This document shows, piece after piece, positions 21,390 to 33,998 of a stretch of 64,000 nucleotides of DNA. The stretch is from Erigeron canadensis (lineage: Eukaryota > Streptophyta > Magnoliopsida > Asterales > Asteraceae). The translations under genes and the position numbers were made by a program. Within the stretch, counting starts at the first letter, position 1; each line of letters opens with the position of its first letter. The stretch is from positions 57,038,587 to 57,102,586 of the forward strand of contig NC_057761.1 in the NCBI RefSeq assembly GCF_010389155.1, written 5' to 3'. Under the pieces are notes generated by a model. That model did not search any database. It had not been told where the DNA came from and worked only from the letters and a program-made list of their open reading frames with translations.

Positions 21390-24300
21390 TTACGGGTGCC
21401 TAACACTTTCTTTTAACTTTGACCAGTTTACTTTCTCAGCACAGTTTGAGCATACGTACACATGTCCAGACCTAAAGTAAACATATCAAAAGTAGAAACA
21501 TTTAGAGTTCGCCAAAACAATTTTGAGCTACAAATTTCCCTTCCTCATTTTACCTATCGGGTGAAGAGTCATCTTTAATATTGTTGTCACAACAAAGGGA
21601 GCAAGTTTGTAAACTACTCTCGCCTGAATTAACTCGATGGTCAGAAAAGTTCGCGTAAGATAAGAAGAAATATGAAACATAGAATGACTAGAAATTTGAT
21701 GGAATGAGACGGACCAGAAGTGGACAAACGACTTAAAGCTGATGAAACCTCTTGTTGCATTGATCGTTGCAACTCAAGTTGCATGCTGATGCACGTCTCC
21801 AGAGTACTCTGCATACTATTCATACGTTCTTGAAGCTTAGCCATATCAAAACGTAGCCCATTGATGATATCCCATTCCTGGTCAATGTCAAACAGCATGA
21901 TTGGTTTAAAACTTTGAATCCATATAAAAATGTAAAGGCAATTTGTGCAACACTTAGGAGGAGAAAAACTCACAACTCCAGAATGCTGATGAATGTCAGG
22001 GTAAGCAACTTCTGATAATTCAACTGTCTCGGTAACATCCTCATTTTCATCTACACTCTGCTGATCAAGATGTTGCTGCTCCTGATCAAGCATCCAGTCA
22101 TCATTAGATTCTAAGGCCTGATCTCGGCGTTCCGCATAGGATTGTACCACTTGATCCAATCTCACACGGAAATCACTTTGAAGAAGATTAGATACCCTTC
22201 TCCTATATGATCAACATTTGTCTCAGTTTAAAGTATTTAATTAAGAAATGAAGTGATTAGATTTTAGTGATTAGATAATAAATATGAACCTGTTCATAAG
22301 TTCTCGAAGCTCTGGCCTGTTTCCGTTATCATCACCAGAGGTATAGAATACGCTTGTTGTAACCACCAAAGGAGATTCCTGATAAGAAGTTCCTACACCA
22401 CACCAATTCTCAAGTGATTCTTGAAAATCATTACCTGCTGCTTCTTGGTACCATTCATCTTCATTTCTAACTGAATTTGCATCCGAACTCTCAAATATCT
22501 CAGTATTTGTCAACTGATCCCATTCACTACCATTTTCTTCTATAGTTGGCTCCTGCCACACTTCTGTTTCTACAGAACCTTCTCGCAAAGATGAGGTTTC
22601 TGAACTGGTTAATGAACGATGGTCAAGTGACTCGTTAACTTCTAGTTCCTGCATGCTTAACAGATACTGACCACGTGCTGGGATTTCAATCGCCAAAGTT
22701 CGTTGAGATGGTTCGATATAATAAGCACCATGGCTTCTTTCCACTGAGCCATCCTGGTCCTGGTCCCTGTTTTCAGTAACTTCAACAGGTGGTGGTGGTG
22801 GTGGTGGTTGTACCTCGTTTTCCAAAACTCCATGCCTTTCTTCAACAGATTCAACTTCATTTTCTGTTAACTTTGCAGACGAACCCTTGTTTACCTTGGT
22901 ATTGGTCAAATCGTCCCATTCACTATCATTTTCTTTTATAATTTGTTCATGTCTCTCTGTTTCAACAGGAACATCTTGACAGGCCAAAATCCCTCTACTG
23001 GTTTCTGAATTATTCAAATGGTCAAATGCCTCATCAACTTGTAGTTCCTCCGCAGTGAGCTGATACTGCCATTGTGCTGCGCTTTCAAGCTCCAAGATTT
23101 GTTCAGAAGGTTCGATATGAGGAGCCCTATGGTTACATTCCACTAAACCATTCTGATCCCGGTCCTGGTCCTTGTTTTCAATAATCTCTGTTGGTGGTGA
23201 TTGTTTCTCTAACCCATTTTCCAAACCTCTTTCATGCCTTTCTTCTACAAGAATCTCATATTCTCTGGGACTTCTACATCGTTTAGGCTGAAACTGAGCT
23301 TGCGTTGGGTTTTCAAGCTTCAAAGCTCGTTGAGACGTCTCGACTGGATGATCACCATGATTAATTTCCAAATAGCTGTCCTGGTCTTGACCCGGATCCC
23401 TGTTTTCAAAATCCTGGGTTGGTGATTGTTGCCGTACCTCGTTTACCAAAACTCGTTCATGACTTTTTTGTATAGAAGCATAAAATACACCGGGACTTCG
23501 ACGTGTTTTAGCGTTACTTTCGGTACTAGTGGTCTGAAATCCACTACCAATATCACCTAGTAACTGCTGAAAGTTTTCTCGATGATCTTTAATGTCAATG
23601 TCAGATGAGGTATCAGACTGAGGCCCATCAAGAGTTTGTTCATCGTCATCTGATCCAGACAGAAACCCTTTCCTGATTCAAATGATCCAACAGTCGTATA
23701 TTATCAGTCGAGTAAGAAGAGTGAAATGAATAGACTATAATGTAGAATATGTAGATGCAAACGTATGTCTGTCTTGAGATTATCCAATGCTTCAGCAACC
23801 AAGAAGAATACAACACTTTTGCGTAAAATGAAAAATCAAGTTATAACTCAAACAGAAAAGCACCATTGGGTTAATAGCCCAATGGTAAGGAAGTCCCTCC
23901 ATGAGGGCTTGGAGTTGGGGAGACCCAGGTTCAAGTCCTAGAAGGCAATATGTTGTCGTGCCTTTGGCGGACTATTGGGGGGGGGGGGGGGGGGGGGGCT
24001 CATATTAGGTATTGGGCGAGGGGGCTCTCTAGCGTGGACTCCCATAGGACAACATAGTCTAGACCCTACGTTGTGATATTCGATCCGCACCTTTCAAAAA
24101 TAAAAACTCAAAACAGAAAAGCTATCACAGTATTATGAAAAACAAGGACGACAATTTGAAATAAGTTCGTATATGACACTGGCAACCCCCCAAAATTATA
24201 CTTAGTAGGATTCAAACCTTAGACCTCTTGAAAAAAATCTCAAAATGTTCACTGGGGGAATTTGTAAATGTATTCTAAACATACCAGAGACCATCATTGT

Positions 24301-26175
24301 ATACTTCCAGAAAGCTTCAGTACATAGTAATTTAGATAAAGAATCATGATCCTCAACACTGCAGTAATGTTAGGTATATTTTTATTGAAAATAATGCTCC
24401 CATTCTAGAACTATGTAGCTATGTTATCAGTACCATATGATACTAGGTTACTTCACAGTCCATGACACATTGGTTTTGAGTTGGTTCCCCACAGATACAA
24501 CATGGTTTCAGTAGATATAATTTCACATTTGCAAACCCTCATGGCCACAGAGCCACATGCGGTACACGTCAAACCCAACACCCCACTTTGAAATCTCAGG
24601 AGAGTACTATAATTCAAAAGAACCCCATACTGAATTCTAGTGTAAATGTGTAACAAATACTTGAAAATGATATCTGTATGCCTATTCAAATTTACAGACT
24701 CATGGTCCTCAGTGGCAACTGACCAGCATTGGTTTTCTTTTTTAAATAATACATTATGAACACAAAGGGTTATGGTATCTAATTACTCTATATGGATGGA
24801 ACTTCAATGGAAAGCATAACTAGAAAAAGTTCTAATTGAGTGCATCATTAAGGGTATGCTTTCCTGCATTTCAGCAGATGTTGAAAAGGTAATGAAAACA
24901 GAACATACCTTAGATCAGATACAGTGTTACTTTGCCTCAATAGCCCCAACTCTTTTGTTGCAGTAGAACTTGGCTTTTCATCTTGTACAAAGCTTTGGTT
25001 CCGCAGAAACCTACCTCTAAACAATGCCTAGAACAAAGAAAATACCTCAAAATCATAGGAAAGCATAACAACTCTACATACAAATGTTTAATATTCAAAC
25101 AAAGCAATCTATATCCAAATTCAGCCCCTTCGAAAAGAATCTATTCAGATAAGTAGTACCCTCCCTGTGCACTTATGGATCGCCAAACTGTCATGAAAAT
25201 ATCATAGATAGTGTTCCAATTATTTGCATCCAACTTCAACACCTTAATCATGAACCTCTAAATGTCTAAAAAACTAAAAATATAAATCTATCTAGACATC
25301 ACAAATTCAGGCAAATATTATTAAACCAATCTATCCTTAAGGCTCTGTGTTCTCGAGTGCAACATATGATATATGAACAAACACATTAAGAGTAAATAAA
25401 AAAAGAATGTGCAAACCTGTATACGGTTCCGATGAGAAAATTTTGATACCAACTGACTTTCCAACAAAATCTGCATTTCTTTTGCCCTTTCCGTCTCAAA
25501 CCTGGCTAGTAAGTCAAGAAATGCCTGTCTGCCTCGGACGGGCCTTCGTACACCACCCCGAGTATGATCGACACCTGATCCACCACATACTTGTTCGACC
25601 TGACAACCAGTTTCTGGAGCTTGTTCATCAATGACAGGGCGGCCAGTTTCTTGCTGAGGGTTTGACTCTATCCATTGCCTAACTGCCCTCACCTTCTTGC
25701 ATTCAGTTTCACAAGGCGATTGATCCCTAGAAATGTTGGTCTTATGTGAAACATTCCATGCCGCAGTCCCACTACCATTTTTACTTGCCCACTCACGAAA
25801 AACTTGCCTCACACGCTCTTTGTCAGCTACACCAATTGCAGAACGCTGTATGCACAAGTTCACATTATTCTCTTGTCCACTCTGAATTTCCATCTGGTTC
25901 TGGTCCCTGGGACGCTCATTTTCGGCTTCACTGGTAGTTACTGACACATCTTCACTTTCAGCACCTTCTGACGAACATGAGCATTGACTTCCTGTATTAC
26001 CATCTGCCATCCCACCAGTTTGTTGTCTTTGAGTCTCCCTGGTTCTGTTTTCACTTTCGAGATCCCGCCACATTTTCCGGATAATAGATGTCCGGGTTAG
26101 TGATACAGAAGAATAATTTTCCCCAAGATAAGGAGCTTCAAGAACCGAAACATTATTAATCCCAGCAAGAGCCAT
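21390..26175 (-). CDS. Large plant RING-family protein with eroded C-terminal RING
   Basis: Seven exons: 26175-25417, 25027-24909, 23672-22290, 22202-21974, 21877-21715, 21623-21554, 21471-21390. All phases agree, giving 934 aa. It resembles Arabidopsis AT5G04460/AT2G27950-type RING/U-box proteins: start MALAGINNVSVLEAP, the block ERVRQVFREWASKNG (about 120-134), GRQAFLDLLARFETERAKEM and HRNRIQ-ALFRGRFLRN (about 215-268), LRQSNTVSDLR, a long acidic, Q/E-rich middle with repeated ENRDQDQD-type motifs (exon 3), then a helical LQERMNSMQSTLETC region (about 845-859). Family members end in a C3HC4 RING. Here CSLCC, GH and CSNC are present, but the expected RCGH reads RSGH and the final CPxC pair is missing before an early stop. 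Ligase activity is therefore doubtful. The plus-strand open frames within are shadows. Confidence 0.8.
23868..24112 (+). mobile_element. tRNA-derived SINE in an intron of the RING-family gene
   Basis: Pol III-like head: taatagcccaatggtaagg (A-box region) and aggttcaagtcctag (B box), 60 bp apart. Then a body containing acaacatagtctaga and gttgtgatattcgatccgca, and a 3' tail tttcaaaaataaaaac. The same body is found inverted at 51850-52079 and, interrupted, at 31130-31835. It lies in sense-opposite orientation within the intron 24908-23673. Confidence 0.75.
23977..23998 (+). repeat. 22-base poly-G tract
   Basis: An uninterrupted run of G inside the SINE body. Such runs can form G-quadruplexes and are prone to sequencing and assembly length errors. 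On the transcribed strand of the host gene it reads as poly-C. Confidence 0.9.
24180..24255 (-). repeat. Short SINE-like fragment
   Basis: In reverse complement it reads aggtctaaggtttgaatcct, a B-box-like string, followed by actaagtataatttt. No clear A box or tail; only a fragment. Confidence 0.3.
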
Positions 26176-26594
26176 TTTTCTACCTTTAAGCTCTACTGTG
26201 CTACACTAATAACTGCGGTCATCCCATATCCTGAGTCCAATTCAAAATTCAAAAAGTAAATACGGCAGTTTATTACAAATCATTAAAATATATTCAAAGT
26301 TCATAAAACAACTTAACTACCCCATTAAAACACATTAAAACATATACGTAGTACAATTTAGATTAGTTTTAAAACCGCACCAAAAATGTGATATTTAAAT
26401 AGTCATAACTTGTATTAATTTTGGTACAGCAACTGTTAATTTTTAATCACAAACTTTAACCCTAATCATTTGTACATTTTCCCTCTAATTAACGAATCTA
26501 CATCAATAACAAATCTACAATTTCATATTTTCATAAAAACAACATCATAAACTTATAAGTTATAACTTCATCAGATTTATATCAATAACATAAT

Positions 26595-26627
<33 letters not shown>

Positions 26628-27200
26628 CGAGATGATAACAATAAAAATCCACCTATAACTACAAAATTCAGGTAAGTATTTCCATGGATATCACATTCAT
26701 AATCCAAACAACAAATCAATTAACAAACTATGTATACAGTAATATCTATACAAATATAAACAAACAGAAGATGAAATCTCAACTTATATTTCTACTTATG
26801 ATACAAATATATAGATATATAGATATGTGTGTGTACAACCACAAGAGAATATAAAATCAAATAAAACATATGTATATATACATGGCAGTGTATGTATATA
26901 CTAACCGGAAGAGATTAAGAACGGATTTAAAGGAAGGTCAAACAAACCTGTGAGAAGGAAGTTCTTCAATATGACTATATGTATCTATCTATGTAAGAAA
27001 ATTCTTCACCGAAATTGATGGAAAGAAAGTCTTGGAATAGTCAAAGTCTAAATAGTCGCATCAAACATTAGATACAGAATGTGTATGTACATGTGTGTGT
27101 AAGAAAGATGGAAAGAAAGAGAAAGAGAAAAAAAGAGTAAATGTGGGAAGAGGGAAACACGTTAATCGGTTGGGAGAGAGATAGAGAGAGAGGTGCATAA
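26176..27200 (-). promoter_or_regulatory. 5' leader region of the RING-family gene
   Basis: No coding frame. On the minus strand a CT-rich zone (27060-27200: ctctct and tctttc tracts) is followed by an acceptor-like ttctcacag at about 26945, suggesting an untranslated first exon and a leader intron. (CA)n/(TA)n microsatellites lie at 26597-26628. Promoter and start site are not pinned down. Confidence 0.4.
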
Positions 27201-27558
27201 AATTATGGCAGGAGCTATTGATGACGGGTAAATATGGCAATGGACTATTCTGTCCTTCTAGGAATTTTCATACCCTTTTTTATTTATGTTTTTTAGTTTT
27301 CAACTTTACATTTTTATTTTAATTTGGCGTGGAACGTGGACTTGCCTTTTCACTTACTTCACTACGCGATTTATGGATTCTTGAATTCAACGGTAAGATG
27401 GGTAGATGACTCATGAACTCTTTTAGGCCAGTAGGGGAAGGGGGTGGGTAAACATCCAACATATTTACTACTTCTTTTTTTTTTTTTCCCTTCTTTTTAT
27501 CCTTTCTTTTTTAGCTCTAATAATTTTCTACAATAAGGTAGATATGACACATCAATAC

Positions 27559-27908
27559 ATGTAACTACAATTCGTTGACCATAAGTAAAATTGGTAATTA
27601 GTAATTGACATTGTAAGAGATATGCGTAAAGTCAGACATACATACAAAAATAAAATTTTGTTATATGGAATGCCACCTTTTAAAATCAAAGCATGTTTAT
27701 TGACAATGATAATAAAAATTACTAAAATAAATAATGTAACTACAATTCGTTGACCATAAGTAAAATTGGTAATTAGTAATTGACATTGTAAGAAATATGC
27801 GTAAAGTCAAACATACATACAAAAATAAAATTTTGTTATATGGAATGCCACCTTTTAAAATCAAAGCATGTTTATTGACAATGATAATAAAAATTACTAA
27901 AATAAATA
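27559..27908. repeat. 175-bp tandem duplication, nearly identical
   Basis: Copy 1 starts at 27559 and copy 2 at 27734, both opening atgtaactacaattcgttga. Only two substitutions were noticed (agagatatg/agaaatatg and gtcaga/gtcaaa). No coding potential. Upstream flank of the RING-family gene. Confidence 0.9.
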
Positions 27909-28203
27909 ATGATAGTGCTATAATATCTCGATACGTATAATTACCATAATGCGAACTTTAATAATTTCGGCTGAAAACAAATTTTAAAATTTTAATAGAC
28001 TTATCTATAATATAACACGAACAAAAGTCCATAACAAGTTAATTTTACGGGTTTCATTTGCTGTATCTATACCTTTGTCTAATCATAAGTGATGAATCCA
28101 TGGAAAATATCAGATAAATTTTTCACATTATGAAGTATCAAATAATAGAAGAAATCAAGAAATGTAAGATGTTAGATGGTGTTATACCGTATACCATATA
28201 CAA

Positions 28204-28334
28204 CGGGGAGTGATATTTGTACCACCACTATCAATTAATGTATCACAATCATGCATTACTTACTTGTACAGTCATCTATAATACATATACATTATGGTAC
28301 ATTAATCAAAAGTGAGGTTACTAATATCAATACT
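28204..28334. mobile_element. Small MITE with 9-bp target duplication
   Basis: Perfect direct repeats catatacaa at 28195-28203 and 28335-28343 bound a 131-bp element. Its ends are imperfect inverted repeats: agtgatatttgtacc (left) and agtattgatattagtaacc (right, reverse complement). A 9-bp duplication is typical of Mutator-type elements. Confidence 0.65.
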
Positions 28335-28343
28335 CATATACAA

Positions 28344-30291
28344 TAGATCAGAGGGATGAACCTTAATGAAAAAGACACGTAAAAAAACATCTTATTATAT
28401 TAGACAAATCATAAGTAGCAATAAATATGAAAAATAAACTTATACATCCACCTATATACACCATAACTGCAATACAAACAAAACAAAAATCCAAAAAGGA
28501 TCCATCAAGAAATGGCATACAACAAATAGCGTGTACAAATATCGTACACTTGTGTGTGATTTTCTGATTTTTCTCAAATCTCCACCAAGTATGAATTTGA
28601 TGATACGAGCAATATGAAATTCATTATTAATTTCTAGTATTTAGTACGTGTGTATTTTATATATAGATGTCTAACACTCTTACGGCTTACCTCTCAAACC
28701 AACATTTCCTATGTGACCCTTTAGTTTTTATTGATTTGACACGCATGTTTAGGTGAAATTACATCAAAATTAATTAAAATGTTAATGTGAATTGCAAACT
28801 TTTTTTTTTATGGATGTGACATAGACGTAAATTTTGGTTCGACTCGAAAACATGATTTTTTAACTCATAAATTGAAACGTGATTCAACTCTTAATAGTCA
28901 TGACATTTTCAAATATAAAGTAATATAGTATAGTTATATACGTGGCGTCCTTATAAACAAAATATAAATTTATTATCTTAATATATTTATCAAAATATAC
29001 ATATTCGATAGTTTCGAGTCATAAATTTATAGTTTATCTACATTTTCAAAATAAAAATAATCAAAGATACATAAATAACACATAAAAATAATGTAACAAT
29101 AAATATAATTTACGAATAGTAAGAATCGACTTGTGATTTGAGTTTAACAACTATGTAAGTAGGTTGTAAACTTTATTAACAAATCTTTATTTGTATGTTT
29201 AGCATTTATCAATTTGAAAACCGCATATACCTACGCACATTTGAAATGTGTTCTTGTTTAACAATGTTTATTTTTAATATGAATTTATATGCATTTTGAT
29301 GACGTGTTGCTTTTGCACATGCTTTCTTTCCTAGTGGCTAAATATATGTGGACACTGGAGTACTGGACCTTTGATCGATCGGATAAAAGATCGTTTAATG
29401 ATCACTTCTATGTTTTTCTTAAGGAAAATGATTGATTTTTCTAAAAAAATAGCATAAAAATCCTTTTAATACCATAGATATTTGATATGTATAATCCACT
29501 AATTTTTTTTCTTCATTTCCCTTTGATTTTTTCATGTGGCATAATTATCTAATGATTAGGAGGATTTTTAGATTATTTGCTTAGAAGGATTAATTATTTT
29601 CTTGGCCTTTTCTTAAATGTATATATTTTTTTATATTGAATAATAAAATAATTGTAATTTGTAAGAGGGAGACAGTCAGACCGTTGCTACAAACTGTGAA
29701 TTGGATTTCTTGCTAAGTATGTTGAAATGACTTATTGGCTGGGGCGGGGTTGTTGGAATGTTTGTGTACTGAATATTGTCGGGGTATGAATGTAATTATG
29801 TCCCTTTTTATTGGCTCGATGGATGGTCGACGTATGTCAATTAAGCAAAGCATTACCATGTTGAATATTTTTATTCCAAGTTCTAAGTGCATGTGCCATC
29901 TACATGTGATGATAGTTGTCATTCGTCAATGACTCATTCTATTTTGTTTGCCTTTTCTTGTTAAAAAAATTAGTACGATAAAAAGAAATTAGAATCCTCC
30001 TTATCATGTTTAATTTGACAATTGACAACTTGTAATTACTCTAGCGTTAAAAAGAAGTACACAAATATAAATTAAAAGAAAGTGAACAAACTACATTTCT
30101 TGATAAATAGTTACAAAAAAAACCTTCTAGATTGTTTGTTTATTTGTTTTTTAGTTAACTTAACAAATGAACATAAAATATTAAAATGTGACTCATTCAA
30201 TTTGTTTACATCTAGAAAATCGTCACCACACTTCACCATACTAGGAGCAAATATATAAGGATGACCAACATATAACCTGATGCATAAAAAC
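28344..30291. other. AT-rich intergenic DNA, no gene seen
   Basis: Short frames on both strands at 29713-29932 overlap one another and show no family resemblance. No repeat structure recognised. Confidence 0.55.
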
Positions 30292-30867
30292 GAGAAAAGT
30301 CATTGTTTTAGATCCAACATATTACTTTTTACCATTTTAGTTATTCACCTTTTATAAGTTCAATTGAAATATTAGAATACAACTTTTTATTTTTTCACCA
30401 CTTTAATCATCCATCATTTTTTTATTTTAAAATGAGATGTAACATATCATTATTTTACATTTTAATTAGTCACATACGTATCCACTTTTTATTTTTGTTA
30501 GAATGAAAGCGCTAATATTTACCCATTATAATACCTTGTATACCCTTTTTAAGATAAGATCAGTACTTATATTTTATTTTAACATATTTTGATTTTTAAC
30601 TTTAACCTTCTTGATCACAGTAATAGATTTTTTTTTTAATATTACTATTATCAAAAATTAAAGGTGAGTGATTAAGGTAGGCGACTAGTTAAAGTGGTAA
30701 AAAAAGTGAAAGATGAGTCATTAAAGTGGTCTAAAGGGTGAAAGATAGGTGACTAAAGTGGTAAAATGGTGAAAGGTTTAATCCTATTTAGCAAAGTTAA
30801 ATACGAGTATGAGTTACTAAATTGGTAAAAATATGAATTATCGAGTCTAAATGAGTGATTTTTCCCC
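30292..30867. mobile_element. MITE with long (about 60 bp) terminal inverted repeats
   Basis: The left end (gagaaaagtcattgttttag, then actttttaccattttagtta) pairs with the right end in reverse complement (gggaaaaatcactcatttag, then tatttttaccaatttagtaa). Inside, motifs like agtggtaaaa and gtgaaagatgagt recur several times on one side and their complements on the other, so much of the element could fold on itself. Target duplication unclear. Confidence 0.55.
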
Positions 30868-31129
30868 ATGAAAAAATATATAAAAAAAAAAAGTCATGAT
30901 CATCTCAAGTTCAAACTTGATATATCACACTCAATGTTTTGAAAGAGGAATAAAACATTCATTCGTAATACATCCCTTTATAAAATTTTATTTATAATTT
31001 GTTAGCAAACTTTTCTATTATAAAATATTTTTTTTCCTGCCCTTTCACAATCCCCTCAACTTGATAGATCAAACTGATCATCAACTTGAAATGATTTTAA
31101 TCCTAAAAACAATGTTATAGGTAGTCATT

Positions 31130-31835
31130 TTATGATAGTTTTTGGGTAGGGTTACCCTATTAATGATCGTATTTTCGAGCGGATTAGTAAGGGGTTTTCC
31201 TCCCATTGTGTATTTGAAATCAACCTTTCTACTTCGAGGAAGCTCTATAGCGCCACTACAACAAAAATGTCAATTGCTCACAATTATTTCCTCGCATTTC
31301 TAAAAAGTGCGAAAAAATATGTTAATTTGTTCACATTTAAAATTGTATAAAAAAATTCACACTTAGAAGTGTGAAAAAATTAATAAAGACATATTTTTTT
31401 TACAAGTATAAATGATAAACAAAATATTCACACTTAAAAGTGTGAGGGCTAATTTGTCACACTCAAATTCTTCGCACTTCCTCTTGTGTGAGGAAATTTG
31501 GTGTCACATGTTACTTCCACACTTTTAAGTGTGAACAATTATATATTTTTACATACTTGAAAATGTGAACTTTTTGTTTCTACATATTTAATTGTGAAAA
31601 AATTTTGATCCTTCAACTTTATTTACACTTTTAAATGTGAGTTTTTTTCTACACATTTACAAGTGTGAACAAATTAACAATTTTTTAAACATTTTTAAAA
31701 AGTGCGAAGAAATGAGTGTTAAGATATAATATATTTGTTGTAGTGCGCGGACCCGGTTAAGACAACGTATGCTAGACCTTTCTCTGACGTATCGGACACA
31801 TGAGTTTCAAACGAAATTCACCTTTCAAAAAATAA
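31130..31835 (+). mobile_element. SINE split by a CACTA MITE
   Basis: Left part (about 31130-31253): ctattaatgatcg, aaggggttttcctccc, cgaggaagctctatagcgc. Right part (31746-31835): cggttaagacaacgtatgct and a tail ttcacctttcaaaaaataaa. Joined, these match the body and tail of the SINE at 51850-52079 (ggttaagacaacatagtcta) and the tail at 24095-24112. The interruption is the CACTA element 31254-31745. The SINE head is not clear. Confidence 0.65.
31254..31745. mobile_element. CACTA (En/Spm)-type MITE, 492 bp
   Basis: Perfect terminal inverted repeats cactacaacaaa / tttgttgtagtg, flanked by the 3-bp duplication CGC (31251-31253 and 31746-31748). Both termini and the 3-bp duplication are those of the CACTA superfamily. 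The interior is a series of short palindromes of the type cacacttttaagtgtga (near 31360, 31425, 31500, 31525, 31640). No coding sequence. Confidence 0.9.
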
Positions 31836-33998
31836 ATCTATTGAATTAGTATTCGAGTATTTGAAGCACATGAGATTTAAATGGCATTGGTATTGAGAAG
31901 TATCAATTTTTTTAGTGTAATGGCTTAAACAGAATGGAATACGATGCATCTAGTGTTACTGTGTTAGTGTTTGTGTTGGAACTTAAAGCGATTTGCATTA
32001 TTACATCTTTTCTTTCTATAAAATAAACAGAAAGTAGTTGTTGCATAATAATACTTAGGGGGCTAATGATATTAATTGGTATGTGGACCGTGTTCGGCTC
32101 AAAATGTATAATGGTTGTATTCTTTATAGAAATGCTAATCCCCTTCCATTTTGAATAGCTAACTCATAATAAAGTACATAGTTTTGAAGTCATGATGGTA
32201 ACCTACCATTGGACATATATTAATTTATCATATAAATACTTTCTTGCAAAACACTTTTGACCCACAAAAAAAGTTCAATGTTTACAAAAGTTCATACACT
32301 GTATTTAGTATAAGGATTCTAAAACCGTATATAATGGCTATTATTATAATTATGTACAAGTGTATCTATGGCGGGGGGTGGGGGGAGAAAATCTATGTTG
32401 GGGATCTACTAGATTATAAATTGATCCAACAAATTCGTCTTGACCAACTATTCACATTGTATGTTTAATTAACTAGCTAGGGGAGAAGAGAAAGAACACA
32501 AGTTGGCTGATAGCCAACAATCTGCAATCAATCAATGTTCCCATTGATATTTTGGAATTTGGACATACAGATGGACACTTTGAGGCTTTGAGCGTAACAC
32601 TGTTTGTGTTAGTAACATGTATCAATATTTTGTGCCGTTAACTTCAGTATTAGTGCATGGAAAACATACTAACTTTCACCAACAACGTACAACACGCCAA
32701 AATATTTTGGCGATCTTTTTATAAGGGTAATCGGCACAAGTATATGATAGTACTATCGCTCTAAACATTGTCCATTGGATCATATTAAAAATATGTTTTG
32801 AGGAAACCGTGCTAAAGACAAACAACGTGTTTTTTTTTGCATTAAATTATGTATTCTTTTAACTAGCTTCTTTTGTTTGTTTAAACCATCTGGATCGGTT
32901 AACTTTCTCTTTTTCTTTACGTTTTTATATCTATTGTATTGTAATATACTTTGATTATTATAAGTCTCTAACCGGGGAACCGTATACAAGTAATTAAAAT
33001 ATGTTCCCAACATATCGAATCCCTCACATACTAATTTTTGTCATTATACTCATATCAAAATTTTAAGAGAAGATATATAGCAATGTTTACTAGAATTTGA
33101 AGAGTACTGTACTACTGTTTAATAAATCAACTTACTAGGGCAAGCTATTTGTTGTTCGTCTAATTGGTTATTGGTCTATTGAACAAAGTCGTCCTTTTTG
33201 GTTGTGTTATTTTAACTAACCACTTACCACTTTATTTATACCTAGAGATAGAGATAGTCCGGGATAGATTGATTATACAAGGCCTATCGAGCCATATGTT
33301 GTAATCAGCCCAACTGCCAAAGGGCCCTTATTTGTACATTAAGGGCCGTATCGATAAAATTTTAAAACGACTGTTTAAACTTTAACATCCAAATAAATAT
33401 AGCTTGTAGTTTGTTAAATATGATGAATATTTGTAAAATAAATAAAATATATGCTCTGAAAGCATAATAGATAATAGCCGGATAACGTTGCATATCCATG
33501 TCTTTTTGGGTTAAATCATTTTTTATACATTAAGTTTAATTAAGCCCACTACTAATTGCATTAAAACATTTATTCATCAAGTAAAATTGTAAGATAATGA
33601 ATCCCTTGGGGTTTTCCCTTCTCATTCATCTCAATTTATAGAATTACAAATTACAATTAACTATCTTCAAATTATTACATTCGACTACCTCGAAATCTAA
33701 ACTAATACATATACGGTCTAATAAAAATAACTCAAAACTAACACCACGTTGCATATGTATGTGGCTGTGTGCACGGTTAAGTACTGTAAGACTGTGCAGT
33801 ATAAATCATCAAAATTGTAAAGCATATAAGCATTCATTCAATAATATAAGAAAACATACAAGTAAATAAGCATACAAATAAATAAATCACACTTACAAAT
33901 TTTTATACTAGTAAACAACATCAACAAAATGAAAAGAAAAAGGGAAAAAAGAATATGAAAAAAAATGTAACAAATGCTCGTACGATTCAACCCAGCAA
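31836..33998. other. Intergenic DNA, no gene seen
   Basis: AT-rich with short unsupported frames (for example 32244-32468, 32780-33013). It includes the 3' flank of the NHL gene near 33900-33998. Confidence 0.55.

Noticed and set aside
21113..21403. Plus-strand frame of 96 aa
   Set aside because: Overlaps the last exon of the RING-family gene on the other strand and has no recognisable features.
23880..23950. Possible tRNA gene (A-box and B-box strings)
   Set aside because: No complete cloverleaf, and the body and A-rich tail match other SINE copies in the window.
29713..29932. Overlapping frames on both strands
   Set aside because: No domain, no splice support and composition like the surrounding intergenic DNA.
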